This document shows positions 1 through 9,619 of a DNA stretch of 64,000 nt, piece after piece. Position numbers and translations under genes: made by a program. How positions within the stretch are numbered: position 1 is the first letter of the stretch; the number at the start of each line of letters is the position of its first letter. Under the pieces are notes generated by a model. It made no database searches and was not told the DNA's origin. It saw only the letters and a program-made list of their open reading frames with translations. Source of the DNA: VRUE01 sp963718755 (GTDB lineage: Bacteria; Actinomycetota; Thermoleophilia; Solirubrobacterales; 70-9); assembly GCA_963718755.1 (NCBI GenBank), contig OY970376.1, positions 2,356,001-2,420,000 of the forward strand, written 5' to 3'.

Positions 1-410
1 TGCGGGAGCTGCGCCTCGACTGCGATGGCGACGCCATCGTCGCCCTGGTCGAGCCGACCGGGCCCGCTTGTCATACCGGCGAGCGCTCCTGCTTCCATCG
101 GCAGCTGGACGGCGGAGACCTGGTACCGGTGCCGTACGAGGCGCTGGCCGCCCTGCAGCGCACTCTGCACAGCCGTGTCGCCGAGCGGCCCGAGGGCAGC
201 TACACGGTTCAGCTGCTCGACGACCCGAAGCTGATCGGCGAGAAGGTCGAGGAGGAGGCCGAGGAGGTCGTCCGCGCAGCGCGCGGAGAGAGCGACGAGC
301 GCGTTGCCGAAGAGGCGGCAGATCTGCTCTACCACCTCAGCGTCCTGCTGGCTTCGCGTGAGGTCTCACAGGCCGCCGTGATGGAGGTCCTCAATGGCCG
401 TCGCGGCTAG
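1..410 (+). CDS. hisIE: Bifunctional phosphoribosyl-AMP cyclohydrolase / phosphoribosyl-ATP pyrophosphatase, 3' part
   Basis: HisIE catalyses the second and third steps of histidine synthesis in the cytoplasm. The frame is open at the window edge, with codons beginning at base 3, so the N-terminus is missing. The visible start carries the end of the HisI cyclohydrolase domain: LDCDGDA, then GPACHTGERSCF with the His and Cys residues that bind metal and substrate. About 95 residues follow with the helical, MazG-like HisE pyrophosphatase fold, including the acidic helix EKVEEEAEEVV and the later EEAADLLYH. The gene ends in TAG only 30 bases before trpE on the same strand, so the two are probably co-transcribed. 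Confidence 0.93.
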   Translation, partial: RELRLDCDGDAIVALVEPTGPACHTGERSCFHRQLDGGDLVPVPYEALAALQRTLHSRVAERPEGSYTVQLLDDPKLIGEKVEEEAEEVVRAARGESDERVAEEAADLLYHLSVLLASREVSQAAVMEVLNGRRG

Positions 411-440
411 CGAGTCTCACGAGGTAGTGGTGGCAATCTG

Positions 441-1973
441 ATGATGTCCACTGCCTCGGGAGCGCGAGCGCGGTATTCCTCGGCGGAGATCCGGATCGAG
501 CCCAGCCTTGATGGGGCTCGTGAGCTCGCGGCCGAGGGCAACGTCGTCCCCGTCCGCACACGCTTCGTCGACGACTGCGAGACGCCGGTCTCCGCCTTCC
601 TCAAGCTGCGCGCCGGCGAGCCGGAGGGGGCGCCCTGCTTCCTGCTCGAGTCGGCCGAGCAGGGCCAGGTCGGGCGCTACTCCTTCGTCGGCATCCGCCC
701 CCGCTCGGTCCTGCGCTGGAGCGAGGGGGTACTGAGCGAGACGGGCGGGGAGGAGCGGGAGGCACCCGATCCGTACACCGCGGTCGCCGAGCGCATCGCT
801 CGCTTCCAGCTCGCCCCGGTCGACGACTTGCCGCCGTTCGCCGGTGGCGCGGTCGGCTTCTTCGGCTACGACCTCGTGCGCACGGTTGAGCCGCTCGGCG
901 AGCCGAACCCCGACCCGCTCGGCTTGCCGGACCTGGCGCTGATGATCACCGACGTGCTGCTCGTCTTCGACCACCTGCGCCACGAGCTGACGATCATGTC
1001 CTGCGCCTTCGCCGACGACGAGGGCGGGATCGACGCCGCCTACGAGCGCGCGGTGGCGACGATCGCCGAGGTGAGCAACCGGTTGCGCGGCGCCGTCCCG
1101 GTGCCCGAGGCGCTGGCGATAGCCGAACCGCCGCGCTTTGTCTCCGGCATGGAGCGGCGGGAGTTCGAAGCGGCGGTCGAGCGGATCGTTGAGTACGTCC
1201 ACGCCGGAGATGCCTTCCAGGTCGTGCCCTCACAGCGCTTCTCGGCCCCGGCCCCGGTCGAGGCCTTCTCGGTCTACCGCGGCCTGCGCGCGGTCAATCC
1301 CTCCCCCTACATGTACTTCCTCGAGTTCGGCGACTTCCAGATCGCCGGTGCCTCGCCTGAGCCCCTGGTCAAGGTGCAGGGCCGGCGGGTCGAGACGCGC
1401 CCGATCGCCGGTACCTACCCGCGCGGTGGCGACGAGGAGGAGGACCGCCGCCTTGCCGAGCGCCTGGTCAACGACCCCAAGGAGCGCTCTGAGCATGTGA
1501 TGCTGGTCGATCTCGGCCGCAACGATCTCGGTCGTGTCTGCGAGTACGGCTCGGTCAGCGTCGACGAGCTGATGGTCGTCGAGACCTACTCACACGTCCT
1601 CCACATCGTCAGCCAGGTCACTGGGACCCTGCGCGAGGGTGTGGGGGCGATGGACGTGCTGCGCTCGGCGCTGCCGGCCGGCACGCTCTCCGGCGCGCCG
1701 AAGGTGCGGGCGATGCAGATCATCGACGAGCTCGAGCCGGTCAAGCGCTGCTCATACGGCGGCGCGATCGGCTACCTCTCCTGGAACGGCGACCTCGACA
1801 CGGCGATCCACATCCGCACCGTCGTCGTCAAGGACGGCGAGATCCACGTCCAGGCGGGCGGGGGCACCGTCGCCGACGCCAAGCCGGCCTACGAGTACAA
1901 CGAGTCGGTCAACAAGGCGAAGGCGGTCTTTCGCGCCGTCGAGCTGGCCTGCGAGCAACCGGATTGGCCATGA
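441..1973 (+). CDS. trpE: Anthranilate synthase component I
   Basis: TrpE makes anthranilate from chorismate, using ammonia supplied by TrpG. At 510 residues it has the usual length. The N-terminal part carries the LLES motif (residues 68-71), which forms the tryptophan feedback site in this family, so allosteric inhibition is expected. The chorismate-binding domain is intact, with GTLSGAPKVRAM near residue 414 and YGGAIGYLSW and TAIHIRT after it. Two ATG codons lie in tandem (441, 444); the first is used here. The 3' end overlaps trpG at an ATGA junction, which suggests translational coupling to give equal subunit amounts. Confidence 0.96.
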   Translation: MMSTASGARARYSSAEIRIEPSLDGARELAAEGNVVPVRTRFVDDCETPVSAFLKLRAGEPEGAPCFLLESAEQGQVGRYSFVGIRPRSVLRWSEGVLSETGGEEREAPDPYTAVAERIARFQLAPVDDLPPFAGGAVGFFGYDLVRTVEPLGEPNPDPLGLPDLALMITDVLLVFDHLRHELTIMSCAFADDEGGIDAAYERAVATIAEVSNRLRGAVPVPEALAIAEPPRFVSGMERREFEAAVERIVEYVHAGDAFQVVPSQRFSAPAPVEAFSVYRGLRAVNPSPYMYFLEFGDFQIAGASPEPLVKVQGRRVETRPIAGTYPRGGDEEEDRRLAERLVNDPKERSEHVMLVDLGRNDLGRVCEYGSVSVDELMVVETYSHVLHIVSQVTGTLREGVGAMDVLRSALPAGTLSGAPKVRAMQIIDELEPVKRCSYGGAIGYLSWNGDLDTAIHIRTVVVKDGEIHVQAGGGTVADAKPAYEYNESVNKAKAVFRAVELACEQPDWP

Positions 1974-2533
1974 AGGTTCTGATCATCGACAACTACGACA
2001 GCTTCACCTACAACCTCGTTCAGTACCTGGGCGAGCTGGGCGCGGAGATCGAGGTGGTGCGCAACGATCGCGCCGAGGTCGGCGAGCTGCGCGAGCGCGG
2101 TGCCGACCGCCTCGTCGTCTCGCCCGGGCCGTGCACCCCGGCCGAGGCCGGCATCTCGGTAGAGGCGATCCGAACCTTCGCCGAGGCGGGCACACCGGTG
2201 CTGGGTGTTTGCCTCGGGCACCAGTCCCTGGTCGAGGCCTTCGGCGGCCGTACCGTGCAGGGCGAGCCGATTCACGGCAAGGACGCCGAGATCGTCCACG
2301 ACGGCAAGGAGATCTACGCCGGCCTGCCCAGCCCGTTGGTCGCCGGCCGCTACCACTCGCTTGTTGCGGACCCGGATCTCCCGGACGAGCTCGAGCGCAG
2401 CGCCAGCCTCGGCGACGTCGTAATGGGCGCCCGCCACCGCGAGCTGCCGGCCGAGGGCGTTCAGTTCCACCCCGAGAGCGTCCTCACTCCGCAGGGCAAG
2501 CACCTGCTGGCCAACTTCCTCGGAGAGCGGTAG
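1970..2533 (+). CDS. trpG: Anthranilate synthase component II, glutamine amidotransferase
   Basis: TrpG hydrolyses glutamine and passes ammonia to TrpE. The class I amidotransferase triad is visible: Cys81 in GVCLGHQS, and His167 and Glu169 in GVQFHPES. The N-terminal IDNYDSFTYNL and SPGPCTP are typical. ATG 1970 overlaps the trpE stop as ATGA and is preferred over an in-frame TTG two codons upstream (1964). The protein is 187 residues. In related bacteria a TrpG may also serve folate synthesis as PabA, and the sequence alone cannot exclude this. Confidence 0.95.
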   Translation: MKVLIIDNYDSFTYNLVQYLGELGAEIEVVRNDRAEVGELRERGADRLVVSPGPCTPAEAGISVEAIRTFAEAGTPVLGVCLGHQSLVEAFGGRTVQGEPIHGKDAEIVHDGKEIYAGLPSPLVAGRYHSLVADPDLPDELERSASLGDVVMGARHRELPAEGVQFHPESVLTPQGKHLLANFLGER

Positions 2534-2580
2534 GGGTTTGAGCCGGATACCGACCCAAACCTCAACCGCGGAGGGCGGAG

Positions 2581-3609
2581 ATGCCTAACGACATCGTCAC
2601 CCGCGCGATCGATGCCGTCTGCAAAGGCGATCATCTGACCGCCGACCATGCCGCGACCGTGCTCGCCGAGATCATGGGGGGTCGCTCTGACGAGGTACAG
2701 ACGGGCGCCTTCCTGATCGCGCTGCGGGCGAAGGGCGAGACGGTGCCGGAGCTGGTCGGGCTGGCGCGGACGATGCGCTCGCTTGCCGCTGCGGTGGAGA
2801 CCTCTCGTGAGGACCTGGTCGATACGGCGGGGACGGGCGGGGGGCCGTCTACCTTCAACGTCTCGACCACCGCGGCGCTGGTTGCCGCCGGCGCCGGCTG
2901 TGCCGTCGCCAAGCACGGCAACCGTTCCAACACCAGCCGCTGTGGCTCGGCCGACCTGCTGGAGGCGCTCGGGGTCAACATCGAGCTCGACCCGGCCCGA
3001 GTCGGCCAGTGCATCGACGAGCTCGGCTTCGGCTTCATGTTCGCCCCCCGCCACCACGCCGCGATGGCGCACGTCGTGCCGGTTCGCAAAGCGCTTGGCG
3101 TGCGCACGATCTTCAACTTCCTCGGCCCCCTGACCAACCCGGCCGGGGCCGAACGCCAGCTGCTCGGCGTCTCCGATCGCCACTACCAGGAGACGATCGC
3201 TGAGGCGCTGGTTGGCCTGGGCAGCGCACGGGCGATGGTCGTCGCCGCCGAGGATGGCGTCGATGAGTTCTCGATCTCCGCCCGCACGCGGGTGATCGAG
3301 GTAGCCGACGGCCGCACGGCGGAGTGGTTCGCCGAGCCCGGCGAATTCGGCCTCGTCTCCGGCGAGCTGGAGCAGGTGGCCGGCGGCAGCCCGGAGGAGA
3401 ACGCCGCAGCCTCCCGGGCGGTCCTGGCCGGAGAGGGCGGCCCCCGCCGTGACCTCGTCCTGCTCAACGCCGGCGCCGCGATCTACATCGGCGGCCTTGC
3501 CGATGGCCTCGGTGAGGGCGTGGAGCGGGCAGCGACCGCCGTGGATAGCGGCGCCGCCCGCGAGCTGCTCGACCGGCTGATTGCAACCACCGCCCGCCTG
3601 GCCGGCTAG
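2581..3609 (+). CDS. trpD: Anthranilate phosphoribosyltransferase
   Basis: TrpD transfers phosphoribose from PRPP to anthranilate. The 342 residues match the family length. Recognisable parts are the PRPP loop VDTAGTGGGPSTFNVST, the KHGNRSNTS segment, GSADLLEALG and IFNFLGPLTNPA. The glycine loop reads GTGGG instead of the more usual GTGGD, a mild deviation. A purine-rich GGAGGGCGGAG directly before ATG 2581 is a good ribosome binding site, one of the few in this window. The gene follows trpG by 47 bases. Confidence 0.95.
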   Translation: MPNDIVTRAIDAVCKGDHLTADHAATVLAEIMGGRSDEVQTGAFLIALRAKGETVPELVGLARTMRSLAAAVETSREDLVDTAGTGGGPSTFNVSTTAALVAAGAGCAVAKHGNRSNTSRCGSADLLEALGVNIELDPARVGQCIDELGFGFMFAPRHHAAMAHVVPVRKALGVRTIFNFLGPLTNPAGAERQLLGVSDRHYQETIAEALVGLGSARAMVVAAEDGVDEFSISARTRVIEVADGRTAEWFAEPGEFGLVSGELEQVAGGSPEENAAASRAVLAGEGGPRRDLVLLNAGAAIYIGGLADGLGEGVERAATAVDSGAARELLDRLIATTARLAG

Positions 3610-3624
3610 GTCGGCCGACTCGAC

Positions 3625-3630
3625 TAGGCT
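3625..3630 (+). promoter_or_regulatory. Possible -10 element of trpC (TAGGCT)
   Basis: TAGGCT lies 11 bases before GTG 3642 and 17 before ATG 3648. It resembles the TAnnnT hexamers seen before other genes here but sits farther from the start, so a short leader is possible. No -35 is evident. Confidence 0.35.
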
Positions 3631-3647
3631 TTCTCTCTCTCGTGGGA

Positions 3648-4448
3648 ATGCTCGAGCAGCTGATCACCGCAGCGCGCGCAGGGGTGGATGACCGCCGCGC
3701 GCAGACGCCCCAGGCCGACCTGGAATCGAGGCTGCAGAGCCGCGGTCACGACCGTCCCTTCAACGAGGCGCTGGTCCGGCCGGGACTCTCAATCATCGCC
3801 GAGTTCAAGCGGCGCTCACCAAGCGCCGGCGACATCTCAGCTGATGCGACGGTCGCCGATCGGGTCGGCGCCTATGAGCGCGGCGGTGCCGCTGCGCTCT
3901 CGGTTCTGACCGATGAGCGGCACTTCGGCGGCTCGCTGGAGGACCTGCGCGCCGCCCGTGCGGCCTGCAGCCTGCCGATCCTGCGCAAGGACTTCATCGT
4001 CGACCCCTACCAGCTGGTCGAGGCTGCCGTCAACGGCGCCGACGCGGTGCTGCTGATCGTCAGGGCTCTGGAGGACGCTGAGCTGCGGGAGATGTACGAG
4101 GGAGCGCGGAGCCTCGACCTCGACTGTCTGGTCGAGGTGCACGACGGCGAGGAGCTGGAGCGGGCTTTGCGGCTCGATGCCGACGTGATCGGGATCAACA
4201 ACCGCAACCTCGACGAGGGCGCGGTCGACGTTGCCACCACCTATGCGCTGATGCCGGATGTACCGGCGGGCAAGACCGTCGTCGCCGAGAGCGGGATCTC
4301 CTCCCGAGCGGAGCTGGAAGAGCTCGAGCGGGTGGGCGTCGACGCCGTGCTGATCGGTTCTGCGCTGATGAGCAGCGCTGACCCTGAGGCCTTGACGCGG
4401 GAGCTGACCGGGGCCGATGAGGGCACCCGCGAGCACCACCTTCCCTGA
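3648..4448 (+). CDS. trpC: Indole-3-glycerol phosphate synthase
   Basis: TrpC closes the indole ring of CdRP, the fourth step of tryptophan synthesis. The TIM-barrel signatures are present: IIAEFKRRSPSAGDI at the first strand, LRKDFIVDPYQ with the catalytic Lys, then GINNRNL and VVAESGIS. The first ATG (3648) gives 266 residues; an in-frame GTG at 3642 adds two. No clear ribosome binding site precedes either. It is a standalone enzyme, not fused to TrpF, whose gene lies 1.4 kb downstream beyond htrA. Confidence 0.94.
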   Translation: MLEQLITAARAGVDDRRAQTPQADLESRLQSRGHDRPFNEALVRPGLSIIAEFKRRSPSAGDISADATVADRVGAYERGGAAALSVLTDERHFGGSLEDLRAARAACSLPILRKDFIVDPYQLVEAAVNGADAVLLIVRALEDAELREMYEGARSLDLDCLVEVHDGEELERALRLDADVIGINNRNLDEGAVDVATTYALMPDVPAGKTVVAESGISSRAELEELERVGVDAVLIGSALMSSADPEALTRELTGADEGTREHHLP

Positions 4449-4458
4449 TGATCGACAC

Positions 4459-4484
4459 CGCCCCACGGGGCGCGCAGAGTTTTT
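4459..4484 (+). terminator. Intrinsic-like terminator after trpC
   Basis: CGCCC-CACG-GGGCG forms a 5-bp GC hairpin at 4459-4472, followed after 7 bases by five T residues (4480-4484). The gap before the T tract is longer than in a canonical Rho-independent terminator. It sits 11 bases after the trpC stop and would separate trpEGDC from htrA and trpFBA. Confidence 0.5.
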
Positions 4485-4522
4485 AGAAGAACTTTGAAGA
4501 GTCTCATCATCATCGCCTGTCG

Positions 4523-5737
4523 ATGAGGCGATTCTTCAAAACGTCATTTGGTTCAGCGCTCTTGGGAGGCGCCGTGGTTGCAGCTTTCGGATGGGTTGCG
4601 ATCGCCGCCGGCTGGATCCAGGCGGATGACAGCGGCTCGACTGTCACCGTTTCTCAGCCATTGGCTGCTCCGGTCAGCGCCGGCGATGAAAGCGAGGACC
4701 GCAACCTCGTCAATCAGATCTACCGGCGCGACGGCCAGGGAGTCGCCTTCATTAGCGCCAAACACGACGACGAAGGCGGATCGTCGGGTGTCGGCCCGTT
4801 TGGCGAACCCGAAGGCGAAGGTGGCACGGCGACCGGCTCGGGCTTCCTAATCGATACCGAGGGGCATGTGATCACCAACAGCCATGTGGTCGAGGGCGCC
4901 GACCAGGTCGAGGTCAAACTCGGCTCCTCGGAGACGAGCTACGACGCCGAGGTCGTCGGCACCGATCCGGCAACCGACGTGGCCCTGCTCAAGGTCGACG
5001 CTCCGGCCGACAGCCTGCACCCACTCTCACTCGGCGACTCCTCGAAGATCGAAGTGGGTGACCCGGTCGTCGCGATCGGCAACCCGTTCGGCCTCGATCG
5101 CACCGTGACCAGCGGCATTGTCTCCGCCCTGCAGCGCCAAATCCAGGCGCCGAACGGCTTCTCGATCTCACATGTGATCCAGACCGATGCCGCGATCAAC
5201 CCCGGCAACTCCGGTGGGCCACTGATCGACGCCGGCGGCAGCGTGATTGGGATCAACTCGCAGATCCAGACCGGGGGCACCAGCAGCGGCAACGTCGGAA
5301 TCGGCTTCGCGGTGCCGATCAACACCGCGCGCGAAGTCGTGCGGGAGATCGAAGCGAACGGCGAAGTGAAGCACGCCTACCTCGGAATCAGCGGCGGCAG
5401 CATCACTCCTGACCTGGCAAAAGCGCTGAAGCTGCCGGTCAGCTCGGGCGTGCTGGTCAACGAAGTCGTCAAGGGCGGCCCGGCCGATGAGGCGGGCGTC
5501 AAGGGTGGCGACACCTCAGCGACGATCGAAGGGGCAAGCATGAGGCTGGGCGGCGACGTGATCACAGAGGTTGACGGTGAGAAGGTCAGCGGGATGGAAG
5601 AGGTGATCAATGCGGTCAATGCGGCTTCGCCTGGCGAAGAGATGGAGCTGACTTTGGATCGGGACGGGGAGACGAAGAAGGTCGTCGTGACCTTGGGAGT
5701 AAGGCCCGACTCTGCTGAAGAAGTTCCCTCGCGGTAG
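4523..5737 (+). CDS. Membrane-anchored HtrA/DegP-type serine protease with PDZ domain
   Basis: A trypsin-fold protease of the HtrA family, expected outside the membrane, where it degrades damaged proteins. An N-terminal hydrophobic segment (about residues 11-29) serves as anchor or signal. The catalytic triad is His121 (TNSHVV), Asp152 (ATDVALLKV) and Ser230 (NPGNSGGPL). A PDZ domain fills the C-terminal third (AYLGISGG, GVLVNEVVKGGPADEAGVK). It lies between trpC and trpF, an unusual position for a protease, and has a hairpin terminator before it. Codons are somewhat less GC-rich than in trpE-G. The stop codon TAG is inside the left arm of the following inverted repeat. Confidence 0.93.
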   Translation: MRRFFKTSFGSALLGGAVVAAFGWVAIAAGWIQADDSGSTVTVSQPLAAPVSAGDESEDRNLVNQIYRRDGQGVAFISAKHDDEGGSSGVGPFGEPEGEGGTATGSGFLIDTEGHVITNSHVVEGADQVEVKLGSSETSYDAEVVGTDPATDVALLKVDAPADSLHPLSLGDSSKIEVGDPVVAIGNPFGLDRTVTSGIVSALQRQIQAPNGFSISHVIQTDAAINPGNSGGPLIDAGGSVIGINSQIQTGGTSSGNVGIGFAVPINTAREVVREIEANGEVKHAYLGISGGSITPDLAKALKLPVSSGVLVNEVVKGGPADEAGVKGGDTSATIEGASMRLGGDVITEVDGEKVSGMEEVINAVNAASPGEEMELTLDRDGETKKVVVTLGVRPDSAEEVPSR

Positions 5738-5837
5738 CGCCGGGGGTCCCCCGCTGCAACCCGCGTCGAATCGCCCGCAAAGGGTCCTTGCCTCGCCTGC
5801 TCACAAGTTGCCGCGGGGGACCCCCGGCGCTACCGCG
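5730..5837 (+). repeat. Hairpin element A of the TAG-associated repeat family
   Basis: 31-base arms at 5730-5760 and 5807-5837 are complementary at 30 of 31 positions and enclose exactly 46 bases. The left arm contains the htrA stop (GTAG, 5734-5737). The enclosed 46 bases match those of element C at 27 of 46 positions without gaps, including CCGC at the start and a C-CAA-GG run in the middle. The right arm reaches to 12 bases before trpF and touches its -10 hexamer. There is no T tract, so it is not a standard terminator. Confidence 0.85.
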
Positions 5838-5843
5838 TACGCT
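5838..5843 (+). promoter_or_regulatory. -10 element of trpF (TACGCT)
   Basis: TACGCT ends 6 bases before ATG 5850, as in a leaderless promoter. It overlaps the 8-bp palindrome GCGTACGC (5835-5842) and directly abuts hairpin element A. Confidence 0.5.
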
Positions 5844-5849
5844 TGCCTT

Positions 5850-6481
5850 ATGCGAGTCAAGATTTGCGGGATCACGAACTTGGACGACGCCGCCGAGGCT
5901 GTGCGCTTGGGCGCCTGGGCTGTGGGGCTGATCCACTACGCCGAAAGTCCGCGGTGCGTTGAGACGACCGAGGCTGTGCGGATTGCGGCCGCGTTCAGGC
6001 GTAAGTGTGAGGTTGTTGGGGTCTTTGTGAATCCTGAATTGGATGAGGTCGCCAAGGCGGTTGAGGACGAGGCGCTGACCATGGTCCAGTTGAACGGGGA
6101 AGAGGGGCCTTCGTTTTGCGCTGAGGTTGCGCGGAAAACCGGGTTGAAGGTGATCAAGGCGGTGCATGTGTCGAGCGCGGCCGACATCCATGCGGCCGAG
6201 GCTCTCCGCACCGACTTCCACCTCTTCGACAAGGGTGCGAAGGGGCTCTGGGGCGGTACCGGTGAGAGCTTCGACTGGGGGTTGCTGAGCGAGCGCCGCT
6301 CTCAGGTTCCGGCGATCCTCGCCGGCGGGTTGCGTCCCGACAACGTCGCCGAGGCGATCGCCGTCGCCCATCCCTACGCCGTCGACGTCGCCAGCGGGGT
6401 CGAGGCGGAGCCGCGCCGCAAGGACCACGCCGCGATGACCGCCTTCTTCGAGGCCGCCCAGACGGCTAGCGTTAGCGCTCG

Positions 6482-6485
<4 letters not shown>
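5850..6485 (+). CDS. trpF: Phosphoribosylanthranilate isomerase
   Basis: TrpF isomerises PRA to CdRP, the third step of tryptophan synthesis. It has 211 residues, typical of the family. MRVKICGIT at the N-terminus carries the catalytic Cys; VQLNGEE follows, and LAGGLRPDN and VDVASGVE near the end bind phosphate. The frame is open farther upstream into hairpin element A, but family alignment and the -10 hexamer fix the start at ATG 5850. The first half uses more AT-rich codons than its neighbours. Its TGA overlaps trpB as ATGA. Confidence 0.95.
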
Positions 6486-7652
<1,167 letters not shown>

Positions 7653-7663
<11 letters not shown>

Positions 7664-7708
7664 CCCGCCGGAGCAACAGCATGGAGGCTCCGTCGGGTCA
7701 CCCCCCGG
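7653..7708 (+). repeat. Inverted repeat B at the trpB-trpA junction
   Basis: 21-base arms at 7653-7673 and 7688-7708 match at 20 of 21 positions around a 14-base loop. The left arm contains the trpB stop and a GGAG; the loop contains ATG 7681. Folded as RNA, it would bury the ribosome binding site of trpA. It lacks the 46-base core of elements A, C, D and E and is only architecturally similar. Confidence 0.8.
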
Positions 7709-8529
7709 CGTCCCGCGCCGGAACGCCAAACGGGGTGGAGCGAATCGCTGCCGCTTTCGAGAGCACGCGAGCAGAAGGCCGGGCGGCGTTGATGCCGTAC
7801 ATGATGGCTGGGTATCCGGATCGTGAGTCCTCGTTTGCGATAGCTGGGGCGTACGCGGATTCCGGTGTCGATTTGGTGGAGCTTGGGGTGCCGTTCTCCG
7901 ATCCGCTGGCTGATGGACCGACGATCCACGCCGCGGCTACCAAGGCTCTCGCAGGGGGTGCCACGTTGGGCGCCTCGCTTGAGGTATGCGAGTCGATCTC
8001 AGCGCGGGTGCCTGTCGTGCTGATGGCCTACTCGAACATGATCCTCGCCCAGGGTGGGCCCGCGGAGTTCGCGCGCCGCGCGGCTGCTGCGGGGGCTGCC
8101 GGGGCGATCGTTCCGGACCTGCCACTCGATGAGGCTGATGAGGTTCGTGAAGCGTTGGCGGGCTCCGGTCTGGCGCTGGTGCCCTTGCTTGCCCCGACCA
8201 CGACGGCGGAGCGCCGGGGCCGCATCTGCGCCGCTGCGCAGGGCTTCGTCTATGTCGTCTCCAGCGTTGGCACGACGGGAGAGCGTCAGCAGCTTCCGCC
8301 CGGGCTGGCCGAACTGGTTGCAGCGACCAAGGAGGAAGCCGAGGTGCCGGTCGCCGTCGGCTTTGGCATCGGCACGCCGCAACAAGCGGCGGAGGTGGGT
8401 GAGATCGCCGACGGGGTGATCATCGGCAGCCGCCTCGTCCGCGCTGCCGGCGAGGCGGGCTCAGGGGCGGCAGCGGCCGAGGCCGTTGGCGCCTTCCTGT
8501 GCGAGGCGCGGGCCGCGCTCGTCGCTTAG
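7681..8529 (+). CDS. trpA: Tryptophan synthase alpha chain
   Basis: TrpA cleaves indole-3-glycerol phosphate and channels indole to TrpB. Conserved segments are PYMMAGYPD, ELGVPFSDPLADGPTI with the catalytic acidic residue, GAIVPDLPLDE and the phosphate loop GFGIGTP. The start is uncertain. GTG 7660 overlaps the trpB stop; ATG 7681 has GGAG 7 bases before it; GTG 7735 gives the start typical of the family (VERIAAAFE). I use 7681 because of its ribosome binding site. Residues before ERIAAAFE are encoded by inverted repeat B and its flank and look like later additions. Confidence 0.93.
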   Translation: MEAPSGHPPASRAGTPNGVERIAAAFESTRAEGRAALMPYMMAGYPDRESSFAIAGAYADSGVDLVELGVPFSDPLADGPTIHAAATKALAGGATLGASLEVCESISARVPVVLMAYSNMILAQGGPAEFARRAAAAGAAGAIVPDLPLDEADEVREALAGSGLALVPLLAPTTTAERRGRICAAAQGFVYVVSSVGTTGERQQLPPGLAELVAATKEEAEVPVAVGFGIGTPQQAAEVGEIADGVIIGSRLVRAAGEAGSGAAAAEAVGAFLCEARAALVA

Positions 8530-8543
8530 ACCGCCCGGTCGAC

Positions 8544-8549
8544 TAGGAT
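8544..8549 (+). promoter_or_regulatory. -10 element before the 49-residue ORF (TAGGAT)
   Basis: TAGGAT lies 10 bases before ATG 8560, at about the spacing seen before other leaderless candidates here. Confidence 0.4.
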
Positions 8550-8559
8550 TCCGGCCGCA

Positions 8560-8709
8560 ATGGGACTCGTCGTGACCCTCTTCTTGGCGATTGCTGTCAC
8601 CACCGTCGGCTACGCCTGGCTTGGCCAGGGCGGCGGCGTCGCCGGCATGATCTTCCTCACGATCCTGCTTATCGGCGCAAGCGTGCGGGTCTTCAAGCCT
8701 CAGGCCTGA
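8560..8709 (+). CDS. Small membrane protein, 49 residues
   Basis: An ORF of 49 codons in typical codon usage begins MGLVVTLFLAIAVTTVG, has a second hydrophobic stretch (MIFLTILLIGASV) and ends KPQA. Two short transmembrane helices joined by WLGQGGGV are likely. A TAGGAT hexamer precedes the start. The family is not recognised and no function is proposed. It converges on the methyltransferase gene 13 bases away. Confidence 0.6.
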   Translation: MGLVVTLFLAIAVTTVGYAWLGQGGGVAGMIFLTILLIGASVRVFKPQA

Positions 8710-8722
8710 AGACACGGCCCTC

Positions 8723-9538
8723 TCAGCTGCGCGTAGCGACGACCTGCAGGTACTCCGGTTGCAGCACCAGGGCCCGGTCTCCGGCCACGTTGTTCTGCTC
8801 TAGGTAGCCCCGCAGGTCGGCGGTCAGTGCCTCCTCACCCTCGGGTCCGACCCGCTCGTAGGCGACCTTGGTCGGGCCGAAGTAGGTGCGGAAGAACTCG
8901 AGGAAGTGATCGGCCGAGCTGAACGCCTGGCGTGCCTTGCGGCGTTCGACGCGCAGCTCCGAGACACCGTCGCCAAGCAGCTCGCGCAGCCCGTCCTCGG
9001 TTCCCCAGCGGAGCGGAGATTGGACCCCTGGCGGCGGCGGCGCGTGTTTGGCGATCGTCATGAACATCTGGCCGACGCCGCCGTCGGGCACCCAGTTGGC
9101 CATGCCGATCCGCCCACCGGGTTTGCAGGCCCGCAGCAGCTCGGCCGCTGCCTTCTCCTGGTCGGCTGCGAACATCGCGCCGAAGGTCGACATCACGACG
9201 TCGAACTCCGCGTCTTCGACCGGCAGCGCGGTGGCGTCTCCCTCGACGAACTCGATCTCGAGCCTTTCCACCGCCGCGCGCTCGCGGCCGCGCTCGAGCA
9301 ACGCCGGCACGAAGTCCACCCCGACGACGTTGCCCCAGGTTCGCCGTGCTGCGGCAATCGCTCCATTACCGCTGCCGCAGGCGACATCCAGCACCCGCTC
9401 ATCGGGAATAAGGTCGAGCTCTTCGGCGAGCTCCTCGGCGACCATCATCACCATGCCGGCGACCATCGCGAAGTCGCCTTCCGACCAGGTCTTCTGCTGC
9501 ATCTGTCCGACTGCCTGCAGGTCAACCGCGTCACTCAT
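8723..9538 (-). CDS. Class I SAM-dependent methyltransferase (UbiE/Methyltransf_11-like)
   Basis: A 271-residue cytosolic methyltransferase. Motif I is VLDVACGSGNGAIAAA (near residue 49), followed by the acidic VVGVDF loop, motif II VEGDATALPVEDAEFDVV and post-motif LLRACKPGGRIGMANW. An AAAGGAG ribosome binding site 5 bases before the ATG fixes the start at 9538. The substrate cannot be told from the sequence; related proteins act on small molecules and quinone precursors. It is transcribed divergently from pfkA. Confidence 0.85.
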   Translation of the reverse strand: MSDAVDLQAVGQMQQKTWSEGDFAMVAGMVMMVAEELAEELDLIPDERVLDVACGSGNGAIAAARRTWGNVVGVDFVPALLERGRERAAVERLEIEFVEGDATALPVEDAEFDVVMSTFGAMFAADQEKAAAELLRACKPGGRIGMANWVPDGGVGQMFMTIAKHAPPPPGVQSPLRWGTEDGLRELLGDGVSELRVERRKARQAFSSADHFLEFFRTYFGPTKVAYERVGPEGEEALTADLRGYLEQNNVAGDRALVLQPEYLQVVATRS

Positions 9539-9599
9539 CTCGGCTCCTTTCGCTGCGCTGCTCCGGGTATGACCAAGCTACCGCGTCTTGCCGGGGCTG

Positions 9600-9615
9600 G
9601 CAGGTTCTAACCTGC
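9600..9615 (+). promoter_or_regulatory. pfkA promoter: palindrome over the -10 hexamer
   Basis: GCAGGTT-CT-AACCTGC is a perfect 7+2+7 palindrome that contains TAACCT (9608-9613), which ends 6 bases before ATG 9620. It is probably a leaderless promoter with an operator-like dyad on the -10. Confidence 0.5.
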
Positions 9616-9619
9616 GTCC

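Noticed and set aside
5730..5837. Element A as an ordinary Rho-independent terminator
   Set aside because: The arms are too long, the enclosed 46 bases are conserved among copies, and no T tract follows.
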